A stretch of 64,000 nt of DNA, from NCBI GenBank assembly GCA_028753945.1, contig JAPNXP010000018.1:1736001-1800000 (forward strand), read 5' to 3'. Made by a program: the position numbers and the translations under genes. A model generated the notes under the pieces. That model was not told where the DNA came from. It searched no databases and saw only the letters and a program-made list of their open reading frames with translations. The DNA comes from Hexactinellida sp. DTS-2022. Its lineage: Eukaryota > Porifera > Hexactinellida. Below, in pieces: positions 25,501 to 34,834 of this stretch; the first letter of the stretch is position 1; every line of letters starts with the position of its first letter.

Positions 25501-28500
25501 CCAATGTGATATATCATAAAGATAAGCCAACCTATAAATATTATTACGGTCTCAAGATCCTCTTGTTAGGTTATATAAATACAATAAGGACTTTTCGAAA
25601 TCTTTTCCCCAATTCTCCCAAAAATCTTCTCCCCTGGGCAAACAGCCCGTCAAATTTGGTATCTACTATACACAAAGGTGTAGGTACATATAAACTGTCT
25701 ATGTAGACTGAGTGGGAGATCGGTGTACCTGCTGGGGACTCTAGCTGTCGTAACCCAGCAGCCCAGTATGAAGTCTGCTTATCTGAAATGTCTCAAGGAG
25801 AACTTTGAGGCTCTCAAGATCCTCTGCGATCTGATTACTCGGGAGCCTGAGATATGTCCCCACCCGGGGAAGCTGAGCATTCTTATGATCATAAGCTCCA
25901 TCTGCAACCCATACATCAGCCTGATGGTCTCCTCAAATGAGAGCATTCAGCTCAGTGACTACCAGGTGGCTAATGCGCTCCCGGGGGAGAAAGAGCTCGC
26001 TTGTATCGTGTCGACTCTCCTCAGACACGTGTCTATGAGGAACCAGACTTTCTCCTGTCTGCTACTAACCCTGAGGTAAGTGCTGTCTAAGTTGTATTTA
26101 TACTCAGATTGGAAGCAAACCAATTTTTAACTTTTCTTATTTATATAAACCTTTTTATTTATTTTCGAAGCCTTAATTAATTATGTAATTAATTATTTAA
26201 TCCAGATATTCTAGAACACAATATTTATTAATAGTTTAATACAGTAAAACCTCCAATAGTGAACACCTTCAAGAAATGAACAACTCCAAAATACGAACAC
26301 TTTTTCTCGGTCTCAAATTTTCCCCATTGCTTTATACACACGTTATGATAAATCATGATAAGTGAACACCTCTCTTAAGTGAACATTTTGGCTGGTCCCC
26401 ATGTTCACTTTCTGAAGGTTTACTGTAGTATAGTATAGTAGATTGTACCTGTTGAAACAAATTGAAAAGTATATTTAACTGAATGCTTCTGAATCGAATA
26501 GTTAAAACTGAGTCCTGGAGAATACAATAAACCAGTTGATTAATTACTCTCTCTTTATGATTATTACAGAGCCGGCAGAAGCAGTTATAAAGTGGTCAGG
26601 CTATGGCTTGACCGGCTTAACTAGTGACTTAAGAATAGTCAGGCTATTGGCCTGACCGCTTCCGCCGGCCTTGTATTATCCTCAGTTAATTAGATTGATT
26701 ATATTCACCGATTGAACAAAATGTAATGTGTATTATCAAATAATTAAAACAAATCAAACTCATTACCAATATATACAAATTGCTGACATTTACAAATTGC
26801 CTAAAATATAAAAATACATGCGGTTAATTAAGAAACATTATGAAATAAAAATTGTTGGATCTTGTCCTGTTAATCAGCTGTCTGCACTACTCCGCTCATA
26901 GTGAACTCCCGAATGTTAGAGTTGCCGCTAACTGACGCCGTGCACTTGTATGTTCCCACTGCCTCCGTATCGAGAGTGGTATCGAGTAGTCCCGCCCTCG
27001 TACTTATCTCCCCCGTCTCCTCTGCTGTCAGCGTCTGAGTAAAGAGACTCGCGCCGTCCTTCTCCCATTCCAACTCAACTGGCCAGACACAAGACTGGAC
27101 TATGCCAGCTACAAAGTAGCCCTGGCCCTCTACATATCTATTTAAACTTAGATCAGGAATTGGTTCCGTCTTTATTGGTTCTTTTACTGTGATAGATACG
27201 CTGAATGTGTCGGCTGATGGTGATGAGTCACATCGATACGAACTTTCCCCCAACCCCATCAATCTATTAAAAGTGAGCACGCTCCTAAACCCTACACTTC
27301 CGAATGCAGAGTTAATTATTTGGATGTTGCTATTATTCGAGAGGGGTGTATTGTTGCCAACTTCAGACCATATGAGATTTGTAGCCACATCATCTGTACA
27401 CGTAATCTCAAGTCTGCACCCCTGATTTCCATTTGGATTGGAAGGCGTTATTACAAGGTTGCCTCCATTAATTATTTGTGTTAGCACACTCAAGTATATA
27501 ATATTTAATAGGAAAATACTCATTTCTCACCTGTTATATATTATTAAAGATAACTTATTAATTGGTTATTAACTTATTATGAAATGTCATAATATTAACA
27601 TCTATTTAAATTACTGCAAGCCTTCTCTGTGTCACTAAGAATAGAATTATTCTGCATATAAGTTTAAGATTAAACCACATTCCAATTAGATTACTTTGTT
27701 GCTAGGTTGTTTAATAGTATAACTGTAACATGATCTAAATTATACGTTAATGTAATGCTTAATTAAGAATTATATTACTGCACTGGTAGAACTGGAAACG
27801 ACAATGGCTGTTACTGTAGCTATGGTAACAAACACTCCATTATGGAATTCTAGGTTATCCTTTGTACTAAAATTAAACTGTTTTCACCCAACTATATAAT
27901 TTTGTTTAATTAATTAATTTTTTTCGGTAGATATTGCATTTCTATTTCTAAGACTTCTTCAGATTATTTGGAATACAGTTGAAACCGGATATTTTTAACA
28001 CATTTTCTGGTAAATAATTAATTATTGTTGTTGTTATAAAATCGGGTATTTTTAACAAATTTTCGTGTAAAGAATGTGTTAAAAATATGAGATATCTTAT
28101 ATGTAGACCGTCTAGAAATAGACCAGGTTTTATTCCCTATGCATTAGTATTACCCATAAAAAGCAGGGCAAGTGGTCTACAGAATTTATAGACGGTCTAC
28201 AAATTTTTGGCTTATTTGTATGGGCTTTTATAGACCGTCTATTTCTAGACGGTCTACATATAAGGATGCTCTAAAAATATCCGGTTTCAACTGTAGGAAT
28301 TTGTAATTAAATATTTTCTACACAACTCAAACTGTTTAAGTGAGATGTGGCTGAGAAATGAATGTGGAAATAAATCGATAATTATTAGAAATGTTACTAC
28401 TTTGTGCTCATCTAGAACACTCGCAAACTTGAGCCATCATGACCAGGGCATGGTGCACTTCTACAAGTACATTGTCGAGGAGAAAACCTTCAAATTCTCC

Positions 28501-29786
28501 TCCGTCTTTGAGAATATTCTAGAAGGGCTCAAGCTGCTCGATAAGAATATGCTTAGTGTAGAGGACGCCCTCGCCTGTGTATCTCTGTTGATTGAGTTTA
28601 TCGGCGTTCTGACTATTCCTAACTTCTTCCAACAAGAGGACAAACAACAGGAATCCTCTCAGACCTCGACCTCTACCCCCACCCTCAAAAAGATATTCCT
28701 GCCCACCCACTTCGTCTGCTCCGAGCTCACGCAGCACAAGGACTACCTGCAGCTGGTGCTGGACTTGCTTATTAAGGAGAGCAGTCTGGAGCAGAGCGGG
28801 GTGGAGGAGTTCAGGAATCACATCTTCCGACTCAAGAGCGGACTCGAGGCAACTGACTCTACAGTTATGCAGAACGAACCTCTGCCTGAGGTCAGTGTGG
28901 AGAGTCTGGAGGAGCAGTTTGAAAAGTTAGTTAGCTGCCCTATTACAATACTAGTATACTATGTTACCTATTCAATTGTAACTGCTTCACTAGGCGCGTT
29001 GTGTTCACGGTGGGACACCAGTTCTACTTCCCAGAGTACTGGCTGCCGCACTGCCCTTTTGACCAGACTCTCGTCCGGGTAGACCCCGTATTTCTCGACT
29101 TAGAGAAGATAGCGTACGAGACGTGCTCGGGCTACAACCTGAGAGACGAACTCGCCAAGCTTTATCAGAGCTCCCCCTCCTCATTGATGGATCCCAACCT
29201 CGCCAGGCACATGCGGATGCAGTCCTACTTTATGTCCAATCCAGGGGACACTCAGAAGAAGTACAGCTCGCTAGCCAGCTCCTCTCTCCTCTCCTCATCC
29301 ATCATTCACAAATTCCAAAGACGCAAACAGAACACCAGCAGGCCCCCCTCTCTGCACGTGGACGACTTTGTAGCTCGAGAACAAGCCAGCTTTCCCAAGC
29401 AGCCCTCCCTCATTCCTAGATCTCCGATGGCTCCCTTCCTCATCTCTCCCATCCCCGGCAGCCTCTTGTCCTCGCACTTCCCGGGCCGGGTGGCTCCTGG
29501 GATTCCCATTTCCACCCCCGTGCTAGCCGCAAACCCACTCATACGCTCCACCTGGCCCGCCCACCTGCCGCCCTACCCGCACTCCCTCGCCTCCCCGGCC
29601 CTGCGGCCCCAGACCGCCCGCATCTACCCACACCATCTGGACCAGCTGCACGACTCGGGACCTCTCAATCGGTCCCGCTTCGTCAGGGGGGACGCCATTC
29701 AGAGTCGGTCCCCCAGCAACTTCAGCGCTCCTCGCTCTCGTCCGAGGAGAGACGCCACCAAGTCCTGTGCTAAGCTCCTCACCTGA
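10591..29786 (+). CDS. VIRMA: VIRMA / virilizer homolog, m6A methyltransferase complex scaffold (12 exons)
   Basis: Virilizer-family protein, the large nuclear scaffold of the WTAP-METTL3/14 m6A writer complex. My exon model: 10591-10932, 11813-12207, 12741-12994, 14263-14623, 21761-22001, 22319-22747, 22800-23153, 23625-24662, 24887-25317, 25713-26075, 28416-28925, 28994-29786. All phases agree, giving 5511 nt, 1836 aa; human VIRMA is about 1810. Family blocks appear in order: FPYPVYITELRIIP near residue 50, LCLYGS, LAVNVRFLRAGLKLFSLL, LLLSELLPIPLPV, and near residue 1683 the hallmark RKQNTSRPPSLHVDDFVA. After LCLYGS there is a proline-rich stretch and a basic KRKSKATK/KPKRARAARDGKR segment; the long acidic tract seen in human VIRMA is reduced to a shorter acidic region in exon 3. 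Intron 4 uses a GC donor. Introns 4 and 10 contain antisense genes. Identity is very secure; exact edges of exons 4-5 are inferred from phase and homology. Confidence 0.95.
12208..14262. other. VIRMA introns 2 and 3 (with exon 3 at 12741-12994)
   Basis: AT-rich intronic sequence. It carries the hAT-like MITE at 13356-13689 and otherwise no gene on either strand. Confidence 0.7.
13356..13689. mobile_element. hAT-like MITE with ACCGGGTCA repeats
   Basis: A 334-bp insertion in VIRMA intron 3 with a perfect 8-bp duplication, ATATGGAT, at 13348-13355 and 13690-13697. The ends are CAGGCTTGGACCGGGTCA and, inverted, TGACCTGGTCCAAGCCTG. Both subterminal regions are dense in ACCGGGTCA motifs, probably transposase-binding sites. 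There is no coding region. Confidence 0.85.
14624..17174. other. VIRMA intron 4, 5' part
   Basis: Intron 4 begins GCGAGT. This part holds the small pogo-like MITE at 15382-15463 and a block at about 16130-16340 that is less AT-rich than its surroundings and unexplained. The open frame at 16342-16653 has no supporting features. Confidence 0.6.
15382..15463. mobile_element. Short pogo/Tigger-like MITE
   Basis: TA-flanked. The ends are CACTCTACTCCGCTTAATTG and, inverted, CAATTAAGCGGAGTCTGCTG, with a central AATTAAGCGG repeat. Same family as 1221-1404. Confidence 0.65.
17175..18296 (-). CDS. Golgi type II sulfotransferase, heparan-sulfate/carbohydrate sulfotransferase-like
   Basis: Intronless 373-aa gene, antisense inside VIRMA intron 4. 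A short basic N-terminus (HRRIK) precedes one hydrophobic helix at residues 31-46 (MLLLLVLMMLLFAF), the layout of a Golgi type II membrane enzyme. The PAPS 5'-phosphosulfate loop is GTRKGGTTSLYRY (residues 108-120). The 3'-phosphate-binding motif is REPVERLVSAYVMR (200-213). Between them is GESSVSYLPS, as in HS3ST/NDST-type sulfotransferases. It would transfer sulfate from PAPS to a glycan in the Golgi lumen; the acceptor cannot be told from sequence. A second in-frame ATG at residue 21 is an alternative start. Lack of introns, unlike the host gene, suggests a retrocopy origin or a naturally single-exon family. Confidence 0.85.
   Translation of the reverse strand: MTNKLKVFLLYERRSKNPKKMNSPHRRIKCMLLLLVLMMLLFAFRFGERMLSKPKEISIVDCPSDMPAYPNYQYFYKNAESRWTDCSIIKKLRSSSTEAECPELFIVGTRKGGTTSLYRYVSQHQGFMGQGLDKNESVGETHYFSFKFHQRSWKYYQDYFRERDGRVTGESSVSYLPSCMAPYRLRALCGTKPTIVVLLREPVERLVSAYVMRYSRKSNRETSLQEYVNSSFRKDKDKWEEVLKSNGLDAIQLLNESNLCLFKPARNQIYEGLYSVHLKRWLEYFPRENFIIWKSENFRKNPSYHLSQLIAKLGLQPLNEAELSKITSVFYNEIEYSMEVASTENRAFLHKLYRPFNRQLKTVLENEFDWEYY
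18534..18608. mobile_element. 75-bp pogo-like MITE
   Basis: TA-flanked. The left end CAGTGGTGTTCACCTAATAG and the inverted right end CAGTTGTGTTCGCGTAATAG give a near-complete hairpin. A longer relative is at 23363-23544. Confidence 0.7.
19073..19196 (+). repeat. TTC-loop hairpin repeat (copy 2, diverged)
   Basis: It shares AGCCCTTCGGTCT, TCTCGGTCGCT, CACAAAGTCCGCTTTACAGA and a CCTTACCTCCCCC end with the copies at 3812-3935 and 38280-38376. The hairpin stems are partly degraded. Confidence 0.6.
19204..19531. mobile_element. hAT-like MITE, TAGGGCTGAAACGAATATTCG family (copy 1)
   Basis: A 328-bp element with a 7/8 matching target duplication (CATTAAAG at 19196-19203 and AATTAAAG at 19532-19539). 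The ends are TAGGGCTGAAACGAATATTC and a slightly decayed inverted copy ending TTTTAGCCTTA. It is rich in CGAATATTCG motifs. Copy 2 is at 43814-44185. Confidence 0.8.
19773..19832. mobile_element. Palindromic MITE, TTATAGGAAATTAACGCG family (copy 2)
   Basis: About 60 bp, almost all stem: TTATAGGAAATTAACGCG, an 11-nt loop, then CGCGTTAATTTCCTATAA. Confidence 0.65.
20356..20481. mobile_element. Palindromic MITE, TTATAGGAAATTAACGCG family (copy 3)
   Basis: The ends TACCTTATTATACGAAATTA and TAATTTCCTATAATAAGGTA are inverted and TA-bounded. Internal ATGAAATTAACGCGAATTGG-type units match copy 1 at 693-1076. Confidence 0.7.
22105..22251. mobile_element. pogo-like MITE in VIRMA intron 5
   Basis: Preceded by TA; starts CAGTAAACTCGCGTCATAAG and contains GGATATAACGAAA. 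The inverted right end (GTTATAGCAGGTGTTCACTA) is more diverged. Related in motif to 56034-56371. Confidence 0.5.
23214..23329. mobile_element. pogo-like MITE in VIRMA intron 7
   Basis: TA-flanked. The left end is CAGTAGAACCTTGTTAGTAG; the right end, inverted, reads TACAATATAATCTTGTTAGT. Confidence 0.5.
23363..23544. mobile_element. pogo-like MITE in VIRMA intron 7, second
   Basis: TA-flanked. CAGTGTTGATAGCAAGTCGC at the left and GGCGAACATAACTG at the right, with internal GCGAAC and AGCAAGT motifs as in 18534-18608. It lies only 33 bp from the previous MITE. Confidence 0.6.
26242..26425. mobile_element. pogo-like MITE in VIRMA intron 10
   Basis: TA-flanked. The ends are CAGTAAAACCTCCAATAGTG and, inverted, CAGTAAACCTTCAGAAAGTG. 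Internal GTGAACA motifs are repeated. No coding region. Confidence 0.65.
26870..27523 (-). CDS. Secreted two-Ig-domain protein
   Basis: Intronless 217-aa gene, antisense inside VIRMA intron 10. Residues 1-20 (MSIFLLNIIYLSVLTQIING) form a signal peptide. Ig domain 1 has the C42-C98 pair with IWSE (tryptophan core) and a SSYRCDSS end; domain 2 has C145-C194 with LEWEKDG and the YKC motif (GTYKCTAS). There is no transmembrane helix or GPI-like tail after domain 2, so a soluble secreted protein is expected. The ligand is unknown. Its compact single-exon form inside another gene's intron parallels the sulfotransferase in intron 4. Ig-fold identity is secure; function is not. Confidence 0.8.
   Translation of the reverse strand: MSIFLLNIIYLSVLTQIINGGNLVITPSNPNGNQGCRLEITCTDDVATNLIWSEVGNNTPLSNNSNIQIINSAFGSVGFRSVLTFNRLMGLGESSYRCDSSPSADTFSVSITVKEPIKTEPIPDLSLNRYVEGQGYFVAGIVQSCVWPVELEWEKDGASLFTQTLTAEETGEISTRAGLLDTTLDTEAVGTYKCTASVSGNSNIREFTMSGVVQTAD
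27976..28293. mobile_element. pogo-like MITE carrying a nested second MITE
   Basis: TA-flanked, with an exact long inverted repeat: CAGTTGAAACCGGATATTTT at the left and AAAATATCCGGTTTCAACTG at the right. At about 28088-28272 it is interrupted by a different element with TTATATGTAGACCGTCTA ends, of which a second copy is at 35291-35475. Confidence 0.75.
28088..28272. mobile_element. TAGACCGTCTA palindromic MITE (copy 1, nested)
   Basis: The ends are CTTATATGTAGACCGTCTAG and its inverted form. Internal TAGACCGTCTA palindromes recur, with TTATAGACGGTCTACAAAT in the middle. It is inserted in the pogo-like MITE at 27976-28293. Confidence 0.7.
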
Positions 29787-29955
29787 TTCCGCTGTCACCT
29801 CGCGTCTGGCTCTCCCAGCTAGGGACCCTGGAGGTGTGTATGTAGCACCTTAGCTCGTTATTAAACTATACTACACCATTGCACTTTTGATAGGGTATTT
29901 AATATTAATAGTACTTTAATTGATAACTTAATTAGATTATATCTTATACTCTGAG

Positions 29956-32900
29956 ATGGAAGCGTTTTCAAAATCATTGAATCTCCCCGATAATCCGAAG
30001 CAATTGACTCTCCTCGATGCCATATCTCTTGATTGTATTGTGAATACTTCTCGGCTCGCCTCTAAGTCCGATCTCCCTCTCTACATGCTGAGGAGGATTA
30101 TGTCGCTAGATACTTCGAGCAGGAAGCTGCCTAGTATTGGAACGCAGGACAAATCTCAGAATGAACCTTCTAATTCTTCTAATTCTCTGTCCTTTTTCTT
30201 GGACGAAGAAGAAGAAGAAGATTTAGTTCACCCAATGGATGTATTTCTCTATCTTTTCTCGACTTCCACTCCTATTTTCAGGCAAACTCTTGTCAATCAG
30301 GTTGCCAAATGCCAGCTGTCTCTCCCTCTTATTACCTATGACAGTAAGAAGACACAAGCTACTTTCAACCATTTTGCATTCCAAACTCTCATTTTGAATC
30401 GCTATGTTGATGGAGAAAGTACCAAGTCCTTTTCTGCCTTAGAAGAGCCCCTCCCTATAGTATCCTTCATTAGAATTGGGGAGTGCGAGAGCAGTCAGAA
30501 ATCAGAGATTATGAATAGGATTCTTAGCGTTAGACACGAGTATTTCTTTCACTGTAATTGTGCAGATAGCACCAAACGGAGGTTCCTATTTGATGGAACC
30601 GTTGAAATCGCTTGGTACCTACACAAGTATAGAGAGAATATCAATATAGATAAGCACTTTATAATGCTGAACCTGAGAGGAGACGCTGGTTTGTATCCTA
30701 AGCAATGTAGTTTTATTGGAGAGATATCAACACTAGTTTATGTATTCGTTCCTTATTCGAAACTTACGCCAGATCTGTCCAAACAGTTAATGCATTTCAA
30801 TGAAACTTTCAAATCTAAGGTTTGTTTCTTGTTTATAAAACTGGAACTGAAAATATTCCTAATCCCAAAATTATTCCTAACTTGCTGAATGATCCCGATT
30901 GTACAATACCTCTTCGGAAGAAAAATATTAGTCAGGATTCTAAATTGGTATCTGATTCTATTTCGCATTGTTTGCATGCTAACAATACACTTCCAATCTC
31001 GTTATTGAAGTGTATCGATATAGCAACTAAAACTGGATTTTTGTGTGATTTTCAGGTAGATAAGATGGGAGAGAAACAGACAGTTATTGATTCTATTTGC
31101 GAAAAAATTCCTCTTAATTTACCAAACAATGAAATCGCAAGTATTCCTTTAGCTGAAGTGAAAGATGAGTTATTGCCTGTTCAGGTATATTTCAGGAGTT
31201 GGGCTGAATCCAACAGAGAGTTACAACTCATGAGAAGTGATGGCAGACGTGACTTAGAAGAATATCTGAACAATGCCAAGAAGAAGAAATCTGAGGCTAG
31301 ATTCCTCCAGATGCAGTCTCTAACCAAACCTTCCACTATGTTATGTGGGATTATGAATCAATGCCAATATTACTCTGCCAATAAAGATGCACATGAAATG
31401 AATATATTTTGGGATTTGCTCAAAAGCAAACTGAATAATATCTCTAGGATATTCCTTCCTATATTATACAACCAATATAAGGACTGGATGGTTAAATCTT
31501 ATTCTGTGTATTTAGATACAGAAGACTTGGCTGAAAGGAATGCAAAGCAAGAAGAAGCGAAAACGAATTTGCTTAAAACTGCTGAATCCATAACTCGGTC
31601 TTCACTGGGAATTGAACACATATTCCGTGAATTAGGACAGGTTTACGAAGCTTTCTTAAATTGTAATGATTCAAAATTGAAATCTTCTATTAAAAATAAG
31701 TTGAAATTCAATCCAACTCTCCTGGCAGGCACTGCTGCCCACTTTATTCTTCAGGGAGAATCTTTTGAGATTGTAAATGGAGATGACAATCACGTTCCCA
31801 TTACCTGGGTATCTGACGTTCTAACCCGACTCTCCGAGATTGTAGGAACTAATAATAAAATATTTGTGGTATCTGTTCTTGGAATCCAAAGTAGCGGAAA
31901 GTCCACGCTTCTGAATACAATGTTTGGGATTGATTTTCCAGTTTCCTCTGGTCGTTGCACTCGTGGTGTGTTCATGCAGATGATTCCGATAACGGATAAG
32001 CTCAGACCCCAGCTGGGCTACGACTACTTGCTGCTGCTGGACACCTAGGGACTCAGGGCGCCCGAGCTCTCTGGGGGTCTCTCCTATAAGAGAGATAACG
32101 AGATGGCTACTTTCACTGTTGGATTGGGTGACTTGGCTCTGATTAATATAAAGGGAGAGAGTCATTCGGAGGTTCAGGATATCCTACAAATTACAATCAT
32201 TGCTTTCATGAGGATGAAACTAACCTTTTCGAAGCCCAAATGTATTTTCGTACATCAGAATGTTGGAGATATCCAAGCCAAAACAAACTTAATGATAGCA
32301 AGAAGAAACCTTATAGATACATTGAATGAAATGACTTTGTGTGCTGCCCGGCAAGAGAATAAAGAACTACAATTTAACCAATTCTGTGACGTCATAGAGT
32401 TTAATCCTGAAAAGGACGTGTTCTACTTTCCAGGCCTTTTTGAAGGAGAACCTCCAATGACCTCAATTGCACCTGGGTATAATGAAAAAGCACAGGAATT
32501 GCGTTCGAGAATTATTACGAGCATCTCGTCTGAAAATAGGAATTTTCTGACTCTTATGGAATGGAGGAAGAAACTATTGGCCCTTTGGAGTTCAGTTCTG
32601 AAAGAAAATTTCGTGTTCAGTTACAGGAATATTCTTGAAGTGAATGCTCGTGTTCAATTAGATAATGCTTTATGTAATTGGCATTCAAACCTCACTCAAG
32701 AAATGGCTATTGTACAATCTGAGTATATCAATAGAATATACAATTGTGAAATTGAACATCTTCAAGACGAGCTGAAACAAATCCGAGAAGATCTTTATCA
32801 CGCAGTTGACATTACATCCTCGCAGATAAATAATATTATGGATTATTTTTTCATCCAGCATGATAAAAAAGAAATATTTGAGCAGTGGAAGTATCGCACG

Positions 32901-34834
32901 GAGCAATATTTCGAAATAGGCAAAGCTAATGCTATAAAACATATCACATATGAATGTGAAACAATCTGTAAAGTTGAAAAAGAGAGAATAGATATTGATA
33001 AAAGTTTTTATATTTGTCGGAAAGAAATAGTTACTAAAGTACGAGAATTATTTGATACGACCATAGACCAGGTATCTTTTGACATTCCTGAATCTATTGA
33101 GCTTCTATTTAATAACTTTTGGAAAGAATGGAAATCTAATATTCAAGTTACACTAGTGAAAAGTATTGATATAACACATGACCTCAGAAATGTCTTATTG
33201 GAATCTCTTTTATTAAAACAACTCGATGTGTACTCCCAAAGACATAATCTTTTTATCGAAAATGAGAAATTCAAGCAATATGGGAAGAGTGAATTTGATG
33301 AAATTTCAAGTATCTTTCCTTAGCTCTTCCTGAATATCATTATTATTCAGTTCTTAATTATCAAGAAGGAACATTCTCTTTTCTGAAATTATTTCATCGT
33401 AACCAAAAAAAGAATGAATCCAAAGCAAATTATCAAAAGTTTTGTTCCTTAATAAGCGATCATACCAAATCAATTGATGATATTATTGGTAGATTACCTC
33501 AAAATTCAAATTACTCAACAGATTATTTCTCTTTAATAATTGAAAGCTGTATCACCTTGATTAATCAACATAATAAATCTGAGAAGATTAACAACGCTCG
33601 CCAATCACTCATACTCACTAACCATTTTATATTTGATTTTGTTTTTTATCAATGCTGTAGAGCTATTGAACATTTTGAAAGTTTGCAAGAAGACTACCTT
33701 GCTCAGAGCAATTTGGAGTTAAAACTTGAAGAGTTGGAATCTATTCTTAGAGAAAACTTTTCCAAACTCTGTACTGGTATACAATCAGAAAAATTGTGCG
33801 CTGATCAATTGGTTATGATTACTTTTAATGGAATGAAAGAATTTCTCAAAGATAAAATCTTGCAATTATTACACAAATTATTCGTTAGTGACCCAGAGCA
33901 TGCGCATGGAACAACATATTCCAGTAGAGCTTCTCTACAGCTCTCTATCCTGAAGGACTTGGCAAGGAAGAAAGATTTTATAGCATTTATATCCTATATA
34001 GACTCTCCATTTACTTACATTAATAACTTTATTCAAAGAAATATTCTAGAATTTTCTCAAAAAGAACTTGTGTTGCATAATCTACTAACTAATATTACCC
34101 AATTAATTAGCGAATTGAGAAACCTATGTATTACTGCACTCTCTAAGGGATCATGTACTGATTGGAAACAACACTTTCATATTACTATTCTCAAGTTTGT
34201 GAGAGGAATTAAACTGAGTGACCTTGACATATTTGATGTATATAATGTTGTTAATTATAAACAATTTTCCGAATTATTTGAACAGTCGTTAAGAGAATCT
34301 ATTGAAAAGTTTGACTGGACAACTTGGGTGCGAGATGTATTGGTATCCAATCCATGCAAAGAGCTGGAAGAAAGGATAACAAACACCTTAGTAGAATGCA
34401 AAGCCTTGTGTCCATTCTGCCGTGAACCCTGTCAGCTGTCAGCTGGAGAGCATGAGCATTACTGTGGAACATTTCATAGGCCTCAAGGCATTAGCGGGTG
34501 GCGCTACATAACTTCTTCTCAAATTGCAATTGAAGAGTGTACTACAGATATTCGATGTAAAAGTGAATTTATATATAAAGATGTATCGTATAATTATGAA
34601 AACTACCGAAGTGTAAACGAGTATTTCAATTCTTGGAAAATTCTGGGAGAAGATTCAATTGATTCTAAATACTGGCAATGGGTATTATGCACATTTCATG
34701 ATGACTTTATTGAACACTATGGTGTTTTAGGGAATGATACGATTAATAATGATTGGTCTGATCTCACTGAAAACGAAGTCATTGATGATATTGAGAAACA
34801 TTATCAAAATTATATCTTTAAAACCATCAATTAA
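29956..34834 (+). pseudogene. Very large inducible GTPase (GVIN/VLIG/URGCP-type), broken by two frameshifts and a stop
   Basis: Intronless, about 1626 codons, near the length of single-exon GVIN-type proteins. The N-terminal block has PMDVFLYLF, IVSFIRIGECESSQKSEIMN, VEIAWYL and NLRGDAG as in VLIG/URGCP. The P-loop GIQSSGKSTLLN is at 31881-31916. G3 should be DTEGL but reads D-T-stop-G-L, with TAG at 32046-32048 (a G-to-T change from GAG would explain it); the frame then continues unchanged. The C-terminus has the family's Cys/His cluster, CPFCREPC, then HYCGTFHRPQG. A one-base frame change lies near 30820-30831 and another near 33300-33320. With three lesions this copy cannot make the full GTPase unless the assembly is wrong. 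VLIG proteins are cytosolic large GTPases linked in vertebrates to interferon response; a role here is inference. AT-richer codons than VIRMA, whose stop is 170 bp upstream. Confidence 0.85.
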
